Positions 1 through 8,690 of a DNA stretch of 26,660 nucleotides are shown piece after piece; the stretch's first letter is position 1; each line of letters starts with the position of its first letter. The position numbers and the translations under genes were made by a program. Below the pieces are notes generated by a model. It saw nothing but the letters and a program-made list of their open reading frames with translations. It ran no database searches and had not been told where the DNA came from. The stretch comes from DASTSN01 sp035760665 (lineage in GTDB: Bacteria; Bacteroidota; Bacteroidia; Chitinophagales; Chitinophagaceae), in assembly GCA_035760665.1 (NCBI GenBank), contig DASTSN010000113.1, positions 1 through 26,660 on the forward strand. The letters run 5' to 3'.

Positions 1-1
1 A

Positions 2-259
2 AAAGCTTCTTACCTAAGGCTGGATAATGCAACACTTGGCTATACATTTCCTGATCTGAAAGGAAATATTAAAAATATCCGGGTTTACATATCTGCAAAT
101 AACCTGTTTGTCATTACACCTTACAAGGGGCTTGATCCGGAAATCCAGACAGCAAATACGGGTCCTAACCAGGCTTACATAGATGTTACTTATTACGGAT
201 CGGCATACTACCCGAGAACACGTTCTTTTTCACTGGGTGTGAATGTAGCATTCCAATAG
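2..259 (+). CDS. SusC/RagA-family TonB-dependent outer-membrane receptor, C-terminal fragment (5' end outside window)
   Basis: The reading frame is open from base 2 to the TAG at 257-259 and encodes the last 85 residues of a SusC-type beta-barrel. Visible hallmarks are the strand LRLDNATLGYTF, the NLFVITPYKGLDPE motif and the terminal strand YPRTRSFSLGVNVAFQ ending in an aromatic residue plus Gln, as in outer-membrane barrels recognised by BAM. In this family the barrel imports oligomeric nutrients with energy from TonB-ExbBD, while the partner SusD lipoprotein forms the lid. The SusD gene starts 49 bases downstream, so the two are very likely co-transcribed. The plug domain, carboxypeptidase-like domain and signal peptide lie outside the window, so substrate class cannot be inferred. 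Confidence 0.93.
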   Translation, partial: KASYLRLDNATLGYTFPDLKGNIKNIRVYISANNLFVITPYKGLDPEIQTANTGPNQAYIDVTYYGSAYYPRTRSFSLGVNVAFQ

Positions 260-308
260 TTTAATAGATAGTTAATAACGAGAATTTAATTTATTCAATT
301 TTATATAG

Positions 309-1841
309 ATGAAAATGCGACAAATAAATTTTTATACAACAGTCTTGCTGGCAGCCAGCAGTGTTGTTGTTTCCTGCACTAAACTTGACCAGAAGGTCTA
401 TAGTGTTGCGCAGGCTGAGAATTTTTGGCAAACACCAGATCAGGTTGCTGCAGGGTTGGCCCCGGCTTACCAGGCTTTAACAGGCCTGCCCAGTGGTGCA
501 GTTTATCAGCTCAATGATGTATCTGGTGGGGCCATCATAGTACCCACTCGCGGTAATGACTGGGATGATAATGGTAACTGGCGGGCCTTATGGCGTCATA
601 CATGGACACCGGATACCGGTCCTATGAATGATGCCTGGGGTTCACTTTTCAACGGAATTGGAAAAGCAAACTTTACATTGAGTGTAGTGAATAGTCTTGC
701 TACAAAGCCATCAAATATCGATGCAATTAACGCTGAGTTAAAAGTTCTCCGCGCTTATTATTATTACATGGCAATGGACATGTTTGGCAAGGTTCCGATT
801 GTTACAGACTTTAACACGGATCCCGGTACAGTGAAAAATGATAAATCAAGGTCCGAAATATTTGATTTTATTGAAAAAGAGATTAAAGACAATGTTGATG
901 CTTTACCAGAAGATGTTAACGCAACAACTTATGGACGTATGACAAAATGGGGAGCATACATGTTGCTTGCAAAATTATACCTCAATGCCGAGGTTTATAC
1001 AGGAACTCCAAGATGGGCCGATTGTATTGCAGCTTGCAATGCTGTGATCAATTCTCAAAAATATTCCTTGAGTTCTAACTACTTTGATAATTTTGTGGTA
1101 AAGAATGATAATTCAACTGAGAATATTTTCGTTATTCCATTTGATAAGGTATACATTGGTGGTATGAACTGGGAGATGCAGACCCTGCACTACCAGCATA
1201 ACCTGAAATACAACCTGAGCGGCCAGCCATGGAATGGTTTCTGTGCGACAGCCGCTTATTATGACCAGTATGATAATACCGACAGGCGTAAGCAGATGTT
1301 TCTGGTCGGTCAGCAATATGACGCCCAGGGTAATCCTATTATTGATGCGCAGACAAGTCTTCCCTTGGTCATAAGTAAATATGTTAATGAACTTTCCAAT
1401 GGAGCCGACAGTTTTCGGCTGGCTGGGGCAAGGAACGTTAAATATCAACCCGAAGCGGGTACAGCTGGTAATCAAAGCAATGACTTCGTTATATTCCGTC
1501 TTGCAGATGCTTACCTAATGAAAGCAGAAGCTGAATTACGTTCAAGCACAGATCTTGCAGATGCCGTAGATAATGTTAACCTGGTTAGGGAGAGGGCTTA
1601 TGGTGATGCTTCACATGACTGGACATTGGCTGATTTGACAATTGAAAATATATATCAAGAGCGTACTAGAGAAATGGCGTGGGAAGGCTGGGCTCGGCAA
1701 GATGCGATCCGGTTTGGGCATTTTGGCGAAGCAAGAAATCCCGGGAAAGCAACGGATCCAGATACACATCTTCAGATATTTCCTATTCCTACACCACAAA
1801 TTATTGCAAACTCCAATCTTCAACAGAACACAGGGTATTAA
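309..1841 (+). CDS. SusD/RagB-family nutrient-binding outer-membrane lipoprotein
   Basis: This 510-residue protein has a lipoprotein signal ending VVVSC (Cys23 would be lipidated) and then a SusD-like all-helical body. The N-terminal SusD-like region (about 24-230) includes the helix LRAYYYYMAMDMFGKVPIV typical of its TPR-like core, and the C-terminal RagB/SusD region (about 280-510) contains FRLADAYLMKAEAE and ends FPIPTPQIIANSNLQQNTGY, the family's standard terminus. It should sit on the cell surface as the lid of the SusC barrel encoded upstream and bind the imported substrate. ATG at 309 was chosen; a second in-frame ATG at 315 would also leave a usable signal. No sugar-degrading enzyme lies nearby in the window, so this pair is not obviously part of a classical polysaccharide utilisation locus. 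Confidence 0.95.
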   Translation: MKMRQINFYTTVLLAASSVVVSCTKLDQKVYSVAQAENFWQTPDQVAAGLAPAYQALTGLPSGAVYQLNDVSGGAIIVPTRGNDWDDNGNWRALWRHTWTPDTGPMNDAWGSLFNGIGKANFTLSVVNSLATKPSNIDAINAELKVLRAYYYYMAMDMFGKVPIVTDFNTDPGTVKNDKSRSEIFDFIEKEIKDNVDALPEDVNATTYGRMTKWGAYMLLAKLYLNAEVYTGTPRWADCIAACNAVINSQKYSLSSNYFDNFVVKNDNSTENIFVIPFDKVYIGGMNWEMQTLHYQHNLKYNLSGQPWNGFCATAAYYDQYDNTDRRKQMFLVGQQYDAQGNPIIDAQTSLPLVISKYVNELSNGADSFRLAGARNVKYQPEAGTAGNQSNDFVIFRLADAYLMKAEAELRSSTDLADAVDNVNLVRERAYGDASHDWTLADLTIENIYQERTREMAWEGWARQDAIRFGHFGEARNPGKATDPDTHLQIFPIPTPQIIANSNLQQNTGY

Positions 1842-1882
1842 TATAAAAGATAATACGAATAAAATCTTTTTAAATTCTCACA

Positions 1883-1920
1883 GGGGCAGTAACTTAGGTC
1901 ACTGCTCCTTTTTTTATTTT
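1883..1920 (+). terminator. Intrinsic terminator or attenuator after SusD
   Basis: An 8-bp stem (GGGGCAGT pairing with ACTGCTCC, one G-U) at 1883-1908 is followed by a T-rich tract containing seven consecutive T. It lies 41 bases after the SusD stop and only 22 bases before the ATG of the next gene. No TAnnTTTG promoter box fits in that short gap, so the downstream genes may depend on partial read-through. Confidence 0.75.
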
Positions 1921-1942
1921 ATTTGTTTTAAGCTATTTGTCC

Positions 1943-4900
1943 ATGTACGATAAAGCTTGGCTGGTGCTGGCGGCATCTTGTTTGCTGATGATCTTCTCCT
2001 GTAATTCTGAGAAAGGACAATCCATAAAGGGCTCTCTTTTTCAGGAAATGACTTCTACAGAAACCGGTATTGATTTTAATAATAAAGTAGCTGATACAAA
2101 GGAGTTCAATGTATTTAAATACAGGAATTTTTATAACGGGGGTGGTGTTGCTATTGGAGATATTAATAACGATGGGCGACCTGATATTTTTTTTACAGCT
2201 AACCAAGGTAATAATAAGCTTTATGTCAATAAAGGAAACTGGAAGTTTGAGGATGTGACTAATAAAGCGGGTGTGCAGGGAATCCACAAATGGCATACGG
2301 GTACCACAATGGCAGATGTAAACGGTGATGGCTGGCTGGATATTTATGTTTGCAACAGCGGAGATATTAATGGGGACAACAGGTCAAATGAATTGTATAT
2401 TAATCAAAAAAACGGAACATTTATAGAAGAGGCGGCGAAATACGGCCTTGATGATAAGGGGTTAAGCACGCAGGCTGTTTTCTTTGATTACGATCATGAC
2501 GGTGACCTAGATTGCTATGTTTTAAACAATAGCTATCGGCCAATAGAAAGTTTTGGTTATAACCGAAACTTACGAGATGTACGGGACACCAAAGGAGGCG
2601 ATCGTTTATACAGAAACGATGGTGGAAAATTTACCGATGTTAGTAAAAAGGCTGGTATTTATGGAAGTGAGATTGGTTTCGGATTAGGAATCACGGTAGG
2701 TGATGTAAATAACGACGGATGGGATGATATTTATATTTCAAATGATTTTTTTGAGAGGGACTATTTATACATCAACCAACACAACGGAACATTTAAGGAG
2801 GTATTAGAAATAGCTATGGGTCATGTCAGCTCTGCATCGATGGGTTCTGACATGATTGATATCAATAATGACGGATGGCTTGATGTATTTACAACTGATA
2901 TGCTACCGGAAAGTGATTTTCGGTTAAAAACAACCACAAGATTTGATGATTACAATTTGTATAATGCGAAGCTTAAAAATGATTTTCACCACCAGTTTAC
3001 AAGTAATTGTTTGCAACTTAATAATGGGGATGGAACCTTTAGTGAAATAGCACAGCTTGCAGGTATTGATGCAACCGACTGGAGCTGGGGTGCATTGTCG
3101 TTTGATTTTAATAATGATGGCTGGAAAGACATGTTTGTTAGCAACGGTATAAACCGCGACCTTACTGACCAGGATTTTCTTGAATATTTCAGCAGCGATG
3201 AGGTGATGAGCCAGGTACGACAAGGAGGATTCGATTTTAAAACCATGCTGGATAAAATGCCATCAACTCCTATATCCAATTATGGTTTTATCAACAACAA
3301 GGATCTCACATTTTCAAACAGATCCTTGGAACTGGGTCTTGGCAAAACGCCCAGCTTTAGCAACGGTGCGGCTTATGGTGATCTTGATGGAGATGGGGAT
3401 ATTGATCTGGTGGTGAATAATGAAAATATGGAGGCCTTTGTTTATAAAAATCTTAGTACTGAAAAGTTAAAATCACATTATCTAAAAGTCAAATTATCTG
3501 GAAATGTACCCAATACATTTGGAATTGGAGCCAGGGTGACACTTTATACAAAAGGGATGCAGCAAGTGCTTGAACAGATACCTAGTAGGGGATTTGAAAG
3601 CTCAGTAGAACCGGTTTTAAATTTTGGTATTGCAGACAACGTATCCGTCGATAGTATGATTATCCGCTGGCCGGATTTGAAAATGCAGGTTTTACAAAAT
3701 GTACCCGCTGATACAACCATAATACTCAAACAATCTGATGCAAATCTGCATTTTCATGCAATTACCAATCTTACTACACCTCCGTTATATCACGATATTT
3801 CAACTTCAGTAATAAGTGAAGATATCAGACATCATGAAAATATTTATACTGATTTTGATGATCAGCACCTCATTCCAAAAATGTTGTCTACGGAAGGACC
3901 AAAGCTTGCTGTAGGGGATGTCAACGGCGATGGGCTGGAGGATTTCTTTATCGGGGGAGCTCGTGCAGATACTGCCAAACTATTGATACAACAGCCGGGA
4001 GGAAGGTTCTACAGGAAGCCGGTTTTTGCATTTGATCAGGATAAAGACAATGAAGATATTGGTGCAGAATTTTTTGATGCAGATAATGACGGGGATCTAG
4101 ACCTGGTTGTGGCAGCTGGTGGAAACGAATTCAAAGAGGGATCACTAAATCTTTTAGCACGCCTTTATATCAATGATGGCAAGGGTAATTTTTCCAGAAA
4201 TTTTGAAGGTTGGCCATTGATATCATTAAATGCTTCGTGTATTCGTACCTGCGATTTCGATGGCGATGGTCGTATTGATGTGTTTATTGGTGGCAGAAGC
4301 GTACCGGGAAATTACGGTAAGTCTCCGTCGAGTAAACTTCTTCATAACGAAGGGAAAGGTGTTTTTAAAGATGTCACTAAAATGATAGCGCCTGATTTAC
4401 TTTCGGCAGGAATGGTCACTGACGCTCAATGGGCGGACATTGATGGTGATGGTAAAAAAGAACTAATCGTGGTTGGTGACTGGATGGCAGTAACAATATT
4501 TAAATTCAACAAGAATCAATTAGAAAGAATTAATGAAGTGCCTAACTCTTCTGGCTGGTGGAATTGCCTGTTGGCTACCGATATTGACGGGGATGGAGAC
4601 ATTGATTTAGTGGCAGGAAATTTTGGGCTTAATTCCCGCATTAAGGCAGACATTCATCATCCCGCACGATTGTATGCGGGAGACTTTGATGGTAATGGAA
4701 GCAGCGAATGCATCCCGGTTTATTACAAATCAGATGGTAAGGCCTATCCGTATTACCTACGCAGTGATGTAGTCATGGAAATCCCGGTTTTGAAAAAGAA
4801 GTTTTTACGATATAGTTCTTATGCGGGAAAAAGCATTGATGAGATTTTTACCAAAGAGCAACTTAAAAATGCCAATGTCTTAATTGTTGATCAAACCAAA

Positions 4901-5263
4901 ACTTGCATTTTTTATAATGATGGCAAAGCTAATTTTTCAATGGTTGCACTACCCGTAAGAGCGCAGTTTTCTCCGGTTTTCGGGATCCTGGCAGAAGATT
5001 TAAATGGAGATGGGAAAAAAGATCTTTTCCTGGGAGGTAATTTTTATGGTCTTAAGCCGGAGGTTGGACGCTTTGATGCAAGTTACGGGACAACCTTACT
5101 GAATAACGGCTCACAATCCTTTATCTTCATTCCACCCGCGAGGAGTGGATTGTTTGTTCGGGGAGAGGTGAGAGATATCCAATCCATAAATGTACCCGGA
5201 GGAAAATATTTCCTGGTGGCAAGAAACAATGACTTATTAGAGATATTCCAACAAAAGAAGTAA
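1943..5263 (+). CDS. Giant FG-GAP/VCBS repeat lipoprotein with central ASPIC/UnbV domain (CRTAC1-like), copy 1
   Basis: A 1,106-residue surface lipoprotein. The signal peptide ends MIFSC with Cys20 as the lipidation site. I count fourteen calcium-loop motifs of the type D-x-N/D-x-D-G: seven at about residues 69-490, beginning GDINNDGRPD, and seven at about 655-1025, ending EDLNGDGKKD. Between them (about 514-600) is an ASPIC/UnbV domain with RGFESSVEPVLNFG and IIRWPD. Seven motifs on each side suggest two seven-bladed integrin-alpha-like propellers, although the fold is inferred. The start is ATG 1943; a TTG two codons upstream is less likely. Relatives often occur beside SusC/SusD genes in Chitinophagaceae, where a substrate-binding or adhesive surface role is plausible but unproven. 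The gene lies directly behind the SusD terminator and one base ahead of a full-length paralogue. Confidence 0.9.
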   Translation: MYDKAWLVLAASCLLMIFSCNSEKGQSIKGSLFQEMTSTETGIDFNNKVADTKEFNVFKYRNFYNGGGVAIGDINNDGRPDIFFTANQGNNKLYVNKGNWKFEDVTNKAGVQGIHKWHTGTTMADVNGDGWLDIYVCNSGDINGDNRSNELYINQKNGTFIEEAAKYGLDDKGLSTQAVFFDYDHDGDLDCYVLNNSYRPIESFGYNRNLRDVRDTKGGDRLYRNDGGKFTDVSKKAGIYGSEIGFGLGITVGDVNNDGWDDIYISNDFFERDYLYINQHNGTFKEVLEIAMGHVSSASMGSDMIDINNDGWLDVFTTDMLPESDFRLKTTTRFDDYNLYNAKLKNDFHHQFTSNCLQLNNGDGTFSEIAQLAGIDATDWSWGALSFDFNNDGWKDMFVSNGINRDLTDQDFLEYFSSDEVMSQVRQGGFDFKTMLDKMPSTPISNYGFINNKDLTFSNRSLELGLGKTPSFSNGAAYGDLDGDGDIDLVVNNENMEAFVYKNLSTEKLKSHYLKVKLSGNVPNTFGIGARVTLYTKGMQQVLEQIPSRGFESSVEPVLNFGIADNVSVDSMIIRWPDLKMQVLQNVPADTTIILKQSDANLHFHAITNLTTPPLYHDISTSVISEDIRHHENIYTDFDDQHLIPKMLSTEGPKLAVGDVNGDGLEDFFIGGARADTAKLLIQQPGGRFYRKPVFAFDQDKDNEDIGAEFFDADNDGDLDLVVAAGGNEFKEGSLNLLARLYINDGKGNFSRNFEGWPLISLNASCIRTCDFDGDGRIDVFIGGRSVPGNYGKSPSSKLLHNEGKGVFKDVTKMIAPDLLSAGMVTDAQWADIDGDGKKELIVVGDWMAVTIFKFNKNQLERINEVPNSSGWWNCLLATDIDGDGDIDLVAGNFGLNSRIKADIHHPARLYAGDFDGNGSSECIPVYYKSDGKAYPYYLRSDVVMEIPVLKKKFLRYSSYAGKSIDEIFTKEQLKNANVLIVDQTKTCIFYNDGKANFSMVALPVRAQFSPVFGILAEDLNGDGKKDLFLGGNFYGLKPEVGRFDASYGTTLLNNGSQSFIFIPPARSGLFVRGEVRDIQSINVPGGKYFLVARNNDLLEIFQQKK

Positions 5264-5264
5264 A

Positions 5265-8200
5265 TTGATCTATAATAAAACAATAAAGCTGTGGCTTCCC
5301 TTCCGGCAATCTTGTTTAATCTGGATCGCTAATATTGTATTAAAGTCTTTAATAGCGCCATCTTTCATTTTTGTACTGTGTGGTCTTCTCTCTTCCTGCA
5401 ACTCTGAAAAAAACAAATTATTCACAAAGCTGAAGGCTTCCGAAACCGGTATAGATTTCATAAATAAAAATATTGATACAGATTCATTAAATATTCTTGA
5501 CTATCTCTATTATTATAATGGGGCAGGTGTTGCTGTGGGCGATATCAACAATGACGGCCTGCCTGATATTTATTTTGTTTCCAACCAGGGTTCTAATAAA
5601 CTGTATCTAAATAAAGGGAACTTCCGTTTTCAGGATATTACGGTATCGGCAGGTGTAAAAGGAAATGCAGACTGGAAGACAGGTGTAACAATGGCTGATG
5701 TGAATGGAGATGGATTTCTTGATATTTATGTGTGTGCTGTTGCTAATCATATTCCTCAGGGAAGTAATGATAAACACACATATTTTCAACAATCTCATAA
5801 CCAGCTTTTTATTAACAATTGTAATAATACCTTTTCGGAAAGAGCTAAAGAGTACGGACTTGATGTTCGAGGCTATAATACCCAGGCGGTTTTTTTTGAT
5901 TACGACCTAGATGGAGACCTTGATATGTTTTTGCTCCAGCACTCTGTCCACCAAACAGATGTATATGGAGATACCAGTGTTCGTCGAAAATACAGTGCAG
6001 TAAGTGGCGGAAAGTTTTTTCGAAATGAAGGAAATCGTTTTACGGATGTAACCTTACAGGCAGGTATCATAAGTAGCCCATTAGGGTATGGGCTTGGCGT
6101 GGCAGTTGCAGACATAAATCATGATGGATACGATGATATTTATGTAAGTAATGACTTTCACGAAAACGATTATTACTACGTAAACCAACGTAATGGTACA
6201 TTCAAAGAAATGAACCGGGACGCTTTTGGCCATGAGTCAAAATTTTCAATGGGTAGTGATATAGCGGATATCAATAACGACGGCTGGCCGGATATTATGA
6301 CATTGGATATGCTTCCTGAAGATGAACATGTTCTAAAGTCTTCTCAGGGAGATGAATCCCCGGATCTTTATGATTTAAAGATTAAAAACGGCTATCATTA
6401 TCAATATTCCAGGAACTGCCTTCAATTAAATACGGGTAAAGGAAATCATTTTTCTGATATCGCACTGTACAGCCATGTGGCTGCTACAGACTGGAGCTGG
6501 AGCCCTTTAATTGCAGATTACGATCTTGACGGCATTAATGACATTTTTATTACTAATGGAATCAAAAGTCGTCTTAATGATCTTGATTATATAAGATTTG
6601 TTTCAGGCATTCAGGTTCAGAAGAACGCATATATGACCAGAAGTTATGATAAAGAAATATTGAGTCACCAGCCTCCGGGACAATGGCACAACTATATTTT
6701 TCAGGGGGATTCGAATATAGTGTTTAAAGATCTTTCTTTGAACTGGGGTTTTGGTAATGCTACGCTTTCGCAGGGAGCGGCATATGCAGACCTGGATAAT
6801 GATGGAGATCTGGATTTGATTACTAATGACATAAATGCACAGGCCGGTATTTATAAAAATAATGCTCGGGAATTAAATAATCGCAACCACTACCTTAGCC
6901 TTCTGTTTAGAAATTCATCCAAAAATTCATTTGCTATAGGAACAAAAGTTTTTGTTTTTGCTGGAAAAAAAATTTTTTACAGAGAACTTCAGTCAACAAG
7001 AGGTTTTATGAGCAGTAGCGAGCCTGTATTACATTTTGGCTTTGGTGTTGATACGGTAGCTGACAGCCTTGTTATTATCTGGCCCGAAAAAAGAGTTCAA
7101 CGATTGATTGACGTTAAGGCTGATCAAAAACTAACTATCTCCTATGATCCTGCTCAAACGGATAGCCTGGTGGACCAACTTAAGTTTATTACTGGTATTC
7201 TTCATTCGCCCACTTCTGATGATGTTTTTACAGATATTTCTAAATACACAGGGATCGACTTCCAACATAAAGAGGACTTGTCTTATGTTGATTTCAATCG
7301 CCAGTTTTTAATTCCCCATGCGATTTCTACTCAGGGACCTAAAATAACTGTAGCCGATATTAATAGCGACGGCTTAGATGATTTTTTCGTTTGCGGGGCA
7401 AAAAATCAGCCTGGTAAAATATTTGTCCAGACGCCAGACGGAAAATTTAACTCCTTGGTAGAACCAAGCCTGGATAAAGACTCCGCATGTGAAGATGTTG
7501 ATGCTTTGTTTTTTGATGCAGATAATGACGGTGATCCGGACTTATATGTTGTGAGTGGTGGAAATGAATACACTGGCCAGTCAGAATATTTAAAAGACCG
7601 ATTATATATAAACAACGGGATGGGCATTTTTTTGAAATCGCAGTTTTTACCTGATTTTTACGGTGATAAGTCAGTCGTCAGGTGTTCCGATTTTGACGGT
7701 GATGGTGATCTTGATCTTTTTGTCGGCGGAAGGACTGATGCGCTTAATTATGGCAATATCCCCTCTTCATATTTATTGCAAAACGATGGGAAAGGAAGTT
7801 TTAAAATTATAACAAAGACTGTAGCGGAAGGATTGAGCAAACTTGGTATGGTAACAGATGCCAGCTGGGACGATATTAATAAGGACGGGAAGCCTGATCT
7901 TATTATAGTGGGCGAGTGGATGCCGGTAACTTTTTTTTTGAACGATGGGAAAAAATTCGTGCGACAGCAAACCTCCCTTGATAAACTTACGGGTTGGTGG
8001 AATTGTATAAAGATCGCAGATGTAAATGGTGATGGCAATGAGGATATACTATTGGGAAATTTTGGGTTAAATTCAAAATTATCAGCTTCCAGTGAATACC
8101 CATTGAAGATGTATGTAGCGGATTTTGATAACAATGGTACTAAAGAACAACTACTTTGTATCGAAAAGAATAAGCAGTATTATCCGTTTGCAGGTAAAGA

Positions 8201-8690
8201 AGATTTGGAAAAACAATTACCATATCTGAGAAAAAAATATCTTGGTTATGCAGAAATGGCGGGTAAGACGTCTGACGAAATATTTGGAGATAAGCTGAAG
8301 GATGCCAAGCTGTTTGAAGCATCTACATTGGCCTCGATGGTTTTAATAAACCAGGGCCCATCAGGCTTTATAGCAAGACAGCTCCCGATCGCTTTTCAGC
8401 TTGCTCCTGTATTTTCATTTGCGGTGGATGACTTTAATAAGGATGGAAAGGCTGATATTGTTGCAGGTGGTAATTTCTATGGCGTACTTCCCTACGAAGG
8501 AAGATACGATGCTATGTCCATTGCAGTGGGATGGGGAAATGGCGGTGGATTATTTACGGCACCACTTATCCGTTCTGATGCTTTGCTGACACCCGGGGAG
8601 GTTAGAGCTATTGGTAAGTTGAAAATTGGAGAACAAAATTGCCTGCTAGTTGCCCGCAATAATGATTCACTTCAGGTACTTCGGTATTAA
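5265..8690 (+). CDS. Giant FG-GAP/VCBS repeat lipoprotein with central ASPIC/UnbV domain (CRTAC1-like), copy 2
   Basis: A 1,141-residue paralogue of the preceding gene with the same layout: seven calcium-loop motifs (first GDINNDGLPD near residue 88), an ASPIC/UnbV domain (about 542-628, with RGFMSSSEPVLHFGFG and VIIWPE), then seven more motifs (about 693-1060, last DDFNKDGKAD). The lipobox is LLSSC, with Cys45 if translation starts at TTG 5265. No ATG exists in frame before that Cys. TTG 5265 is one base after the upstream TAA and is preceded by the purine run AAAAGAAG inside the upstream gene, so translational coupling is likely. A downstream ATT codon (5331) would give a more ordinary signal peptide of about 22 residues, so the exact start is uncertain. 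The 3' end overlaps the convergent gene by four bases. Confidence 0.88.
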   Translation: MIYNKTIKLWLPFRQSCLIWIANIVLKSLIAPSFIFVLCGLLSSCNSEKNKLFTKLKASETGIDFINKNIDTDSLNILDYLYYYNGAGVAVGDINNDGLPDIYFVSNQGSNKLYLNKGNFRFQDITVSAGVKGNADWKTGVTMADVNGDGFLDIYVCAVANHIPQGSNDKHTYFQQSHNQLFINNCNNTFSERAKEYGLDVRGYNTQAVFFDYDLDGDLDMFLLQHSVHQTDVYGDTSVRRKYSAVSGGKFFRNEGNRFTDVTLQAGIISSPLGYGLGVAVADINHDGYDDIYVSNDFHENDYYYVNQRNGTFKEMNRDAFGHESKFSMGSDIADINNDGWPDIMTLDMLPEDEHVLKSSQGDESPDLYDLKIKNGYHYQYSRNCLQLNTGKGNHFSDIALYSHVAATDWSWSPLIADYDLDGINDIFITNGIKSRLNDLDYIRFVSGIQVQKNAYMTRSYDKEILSHQPPGQWHNYIFQGDSNIVFKDLSLNWGFGNATLSQGAAYADLDNDGDLDLITNDINAQAGIYKNNARELNNRNHYLSLLFRNSSKNSFAIGTKVFVFAGKKIFYRELQSTRGFMSSSEPVLHFGFGVDTVADSLVIIWPEKRVQRLIDVKADQKLTISYDPAQTDSLVDQLKFITGILHSPTSDDVFTDISKYTGIDFQHKEDLSYVDFNRQFLIPHAISTQGPKITVADINSDGLDDFFVCGAKNQPGKIFVQTPDGKFNSLVEPSLDKDSACEDVDALFFDADNDGDPDLYVVSGGNEYTGQSEYLKDRLYINNGMGIFLKSQFLPDFYGDKSVVRCSDFDGDGDLDLFVGGRTDALNYGNIPSSYLLQNDGKGSFKIITKTVAEGLSKLGMVTDASWDDINKDGKPDLIIVGEWMPVTFFLNDGKKFVRQQTSLDKLTGWWNCIKIADVNGDGNEDILLGNFGLNSKLSASSEYPLKMYVADFDNNGTKEQLLCIEKNKQYYPFAGKEDLEKQLPYLRKKYLGYAEMAGKTSDEIFGDKLKDAKLFEASTLASMVLINQGPSGFIARQLPIAFQLAPVFSFAVDDFNKDGKADIVAGGNFYGVLPYEGRYDAMSIAVGWGNGGGLFTAPLIRSDALLTPGEVRAIGKLKIGEQNCLLVARNNDSLQVLRY

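Noticed and set aside
1113..1475. 120-codon minus-strand frame inside the SusD gene
   Set aside because: It is covered by a clear SusD-family gene and looks like an opposite-strand shadow.
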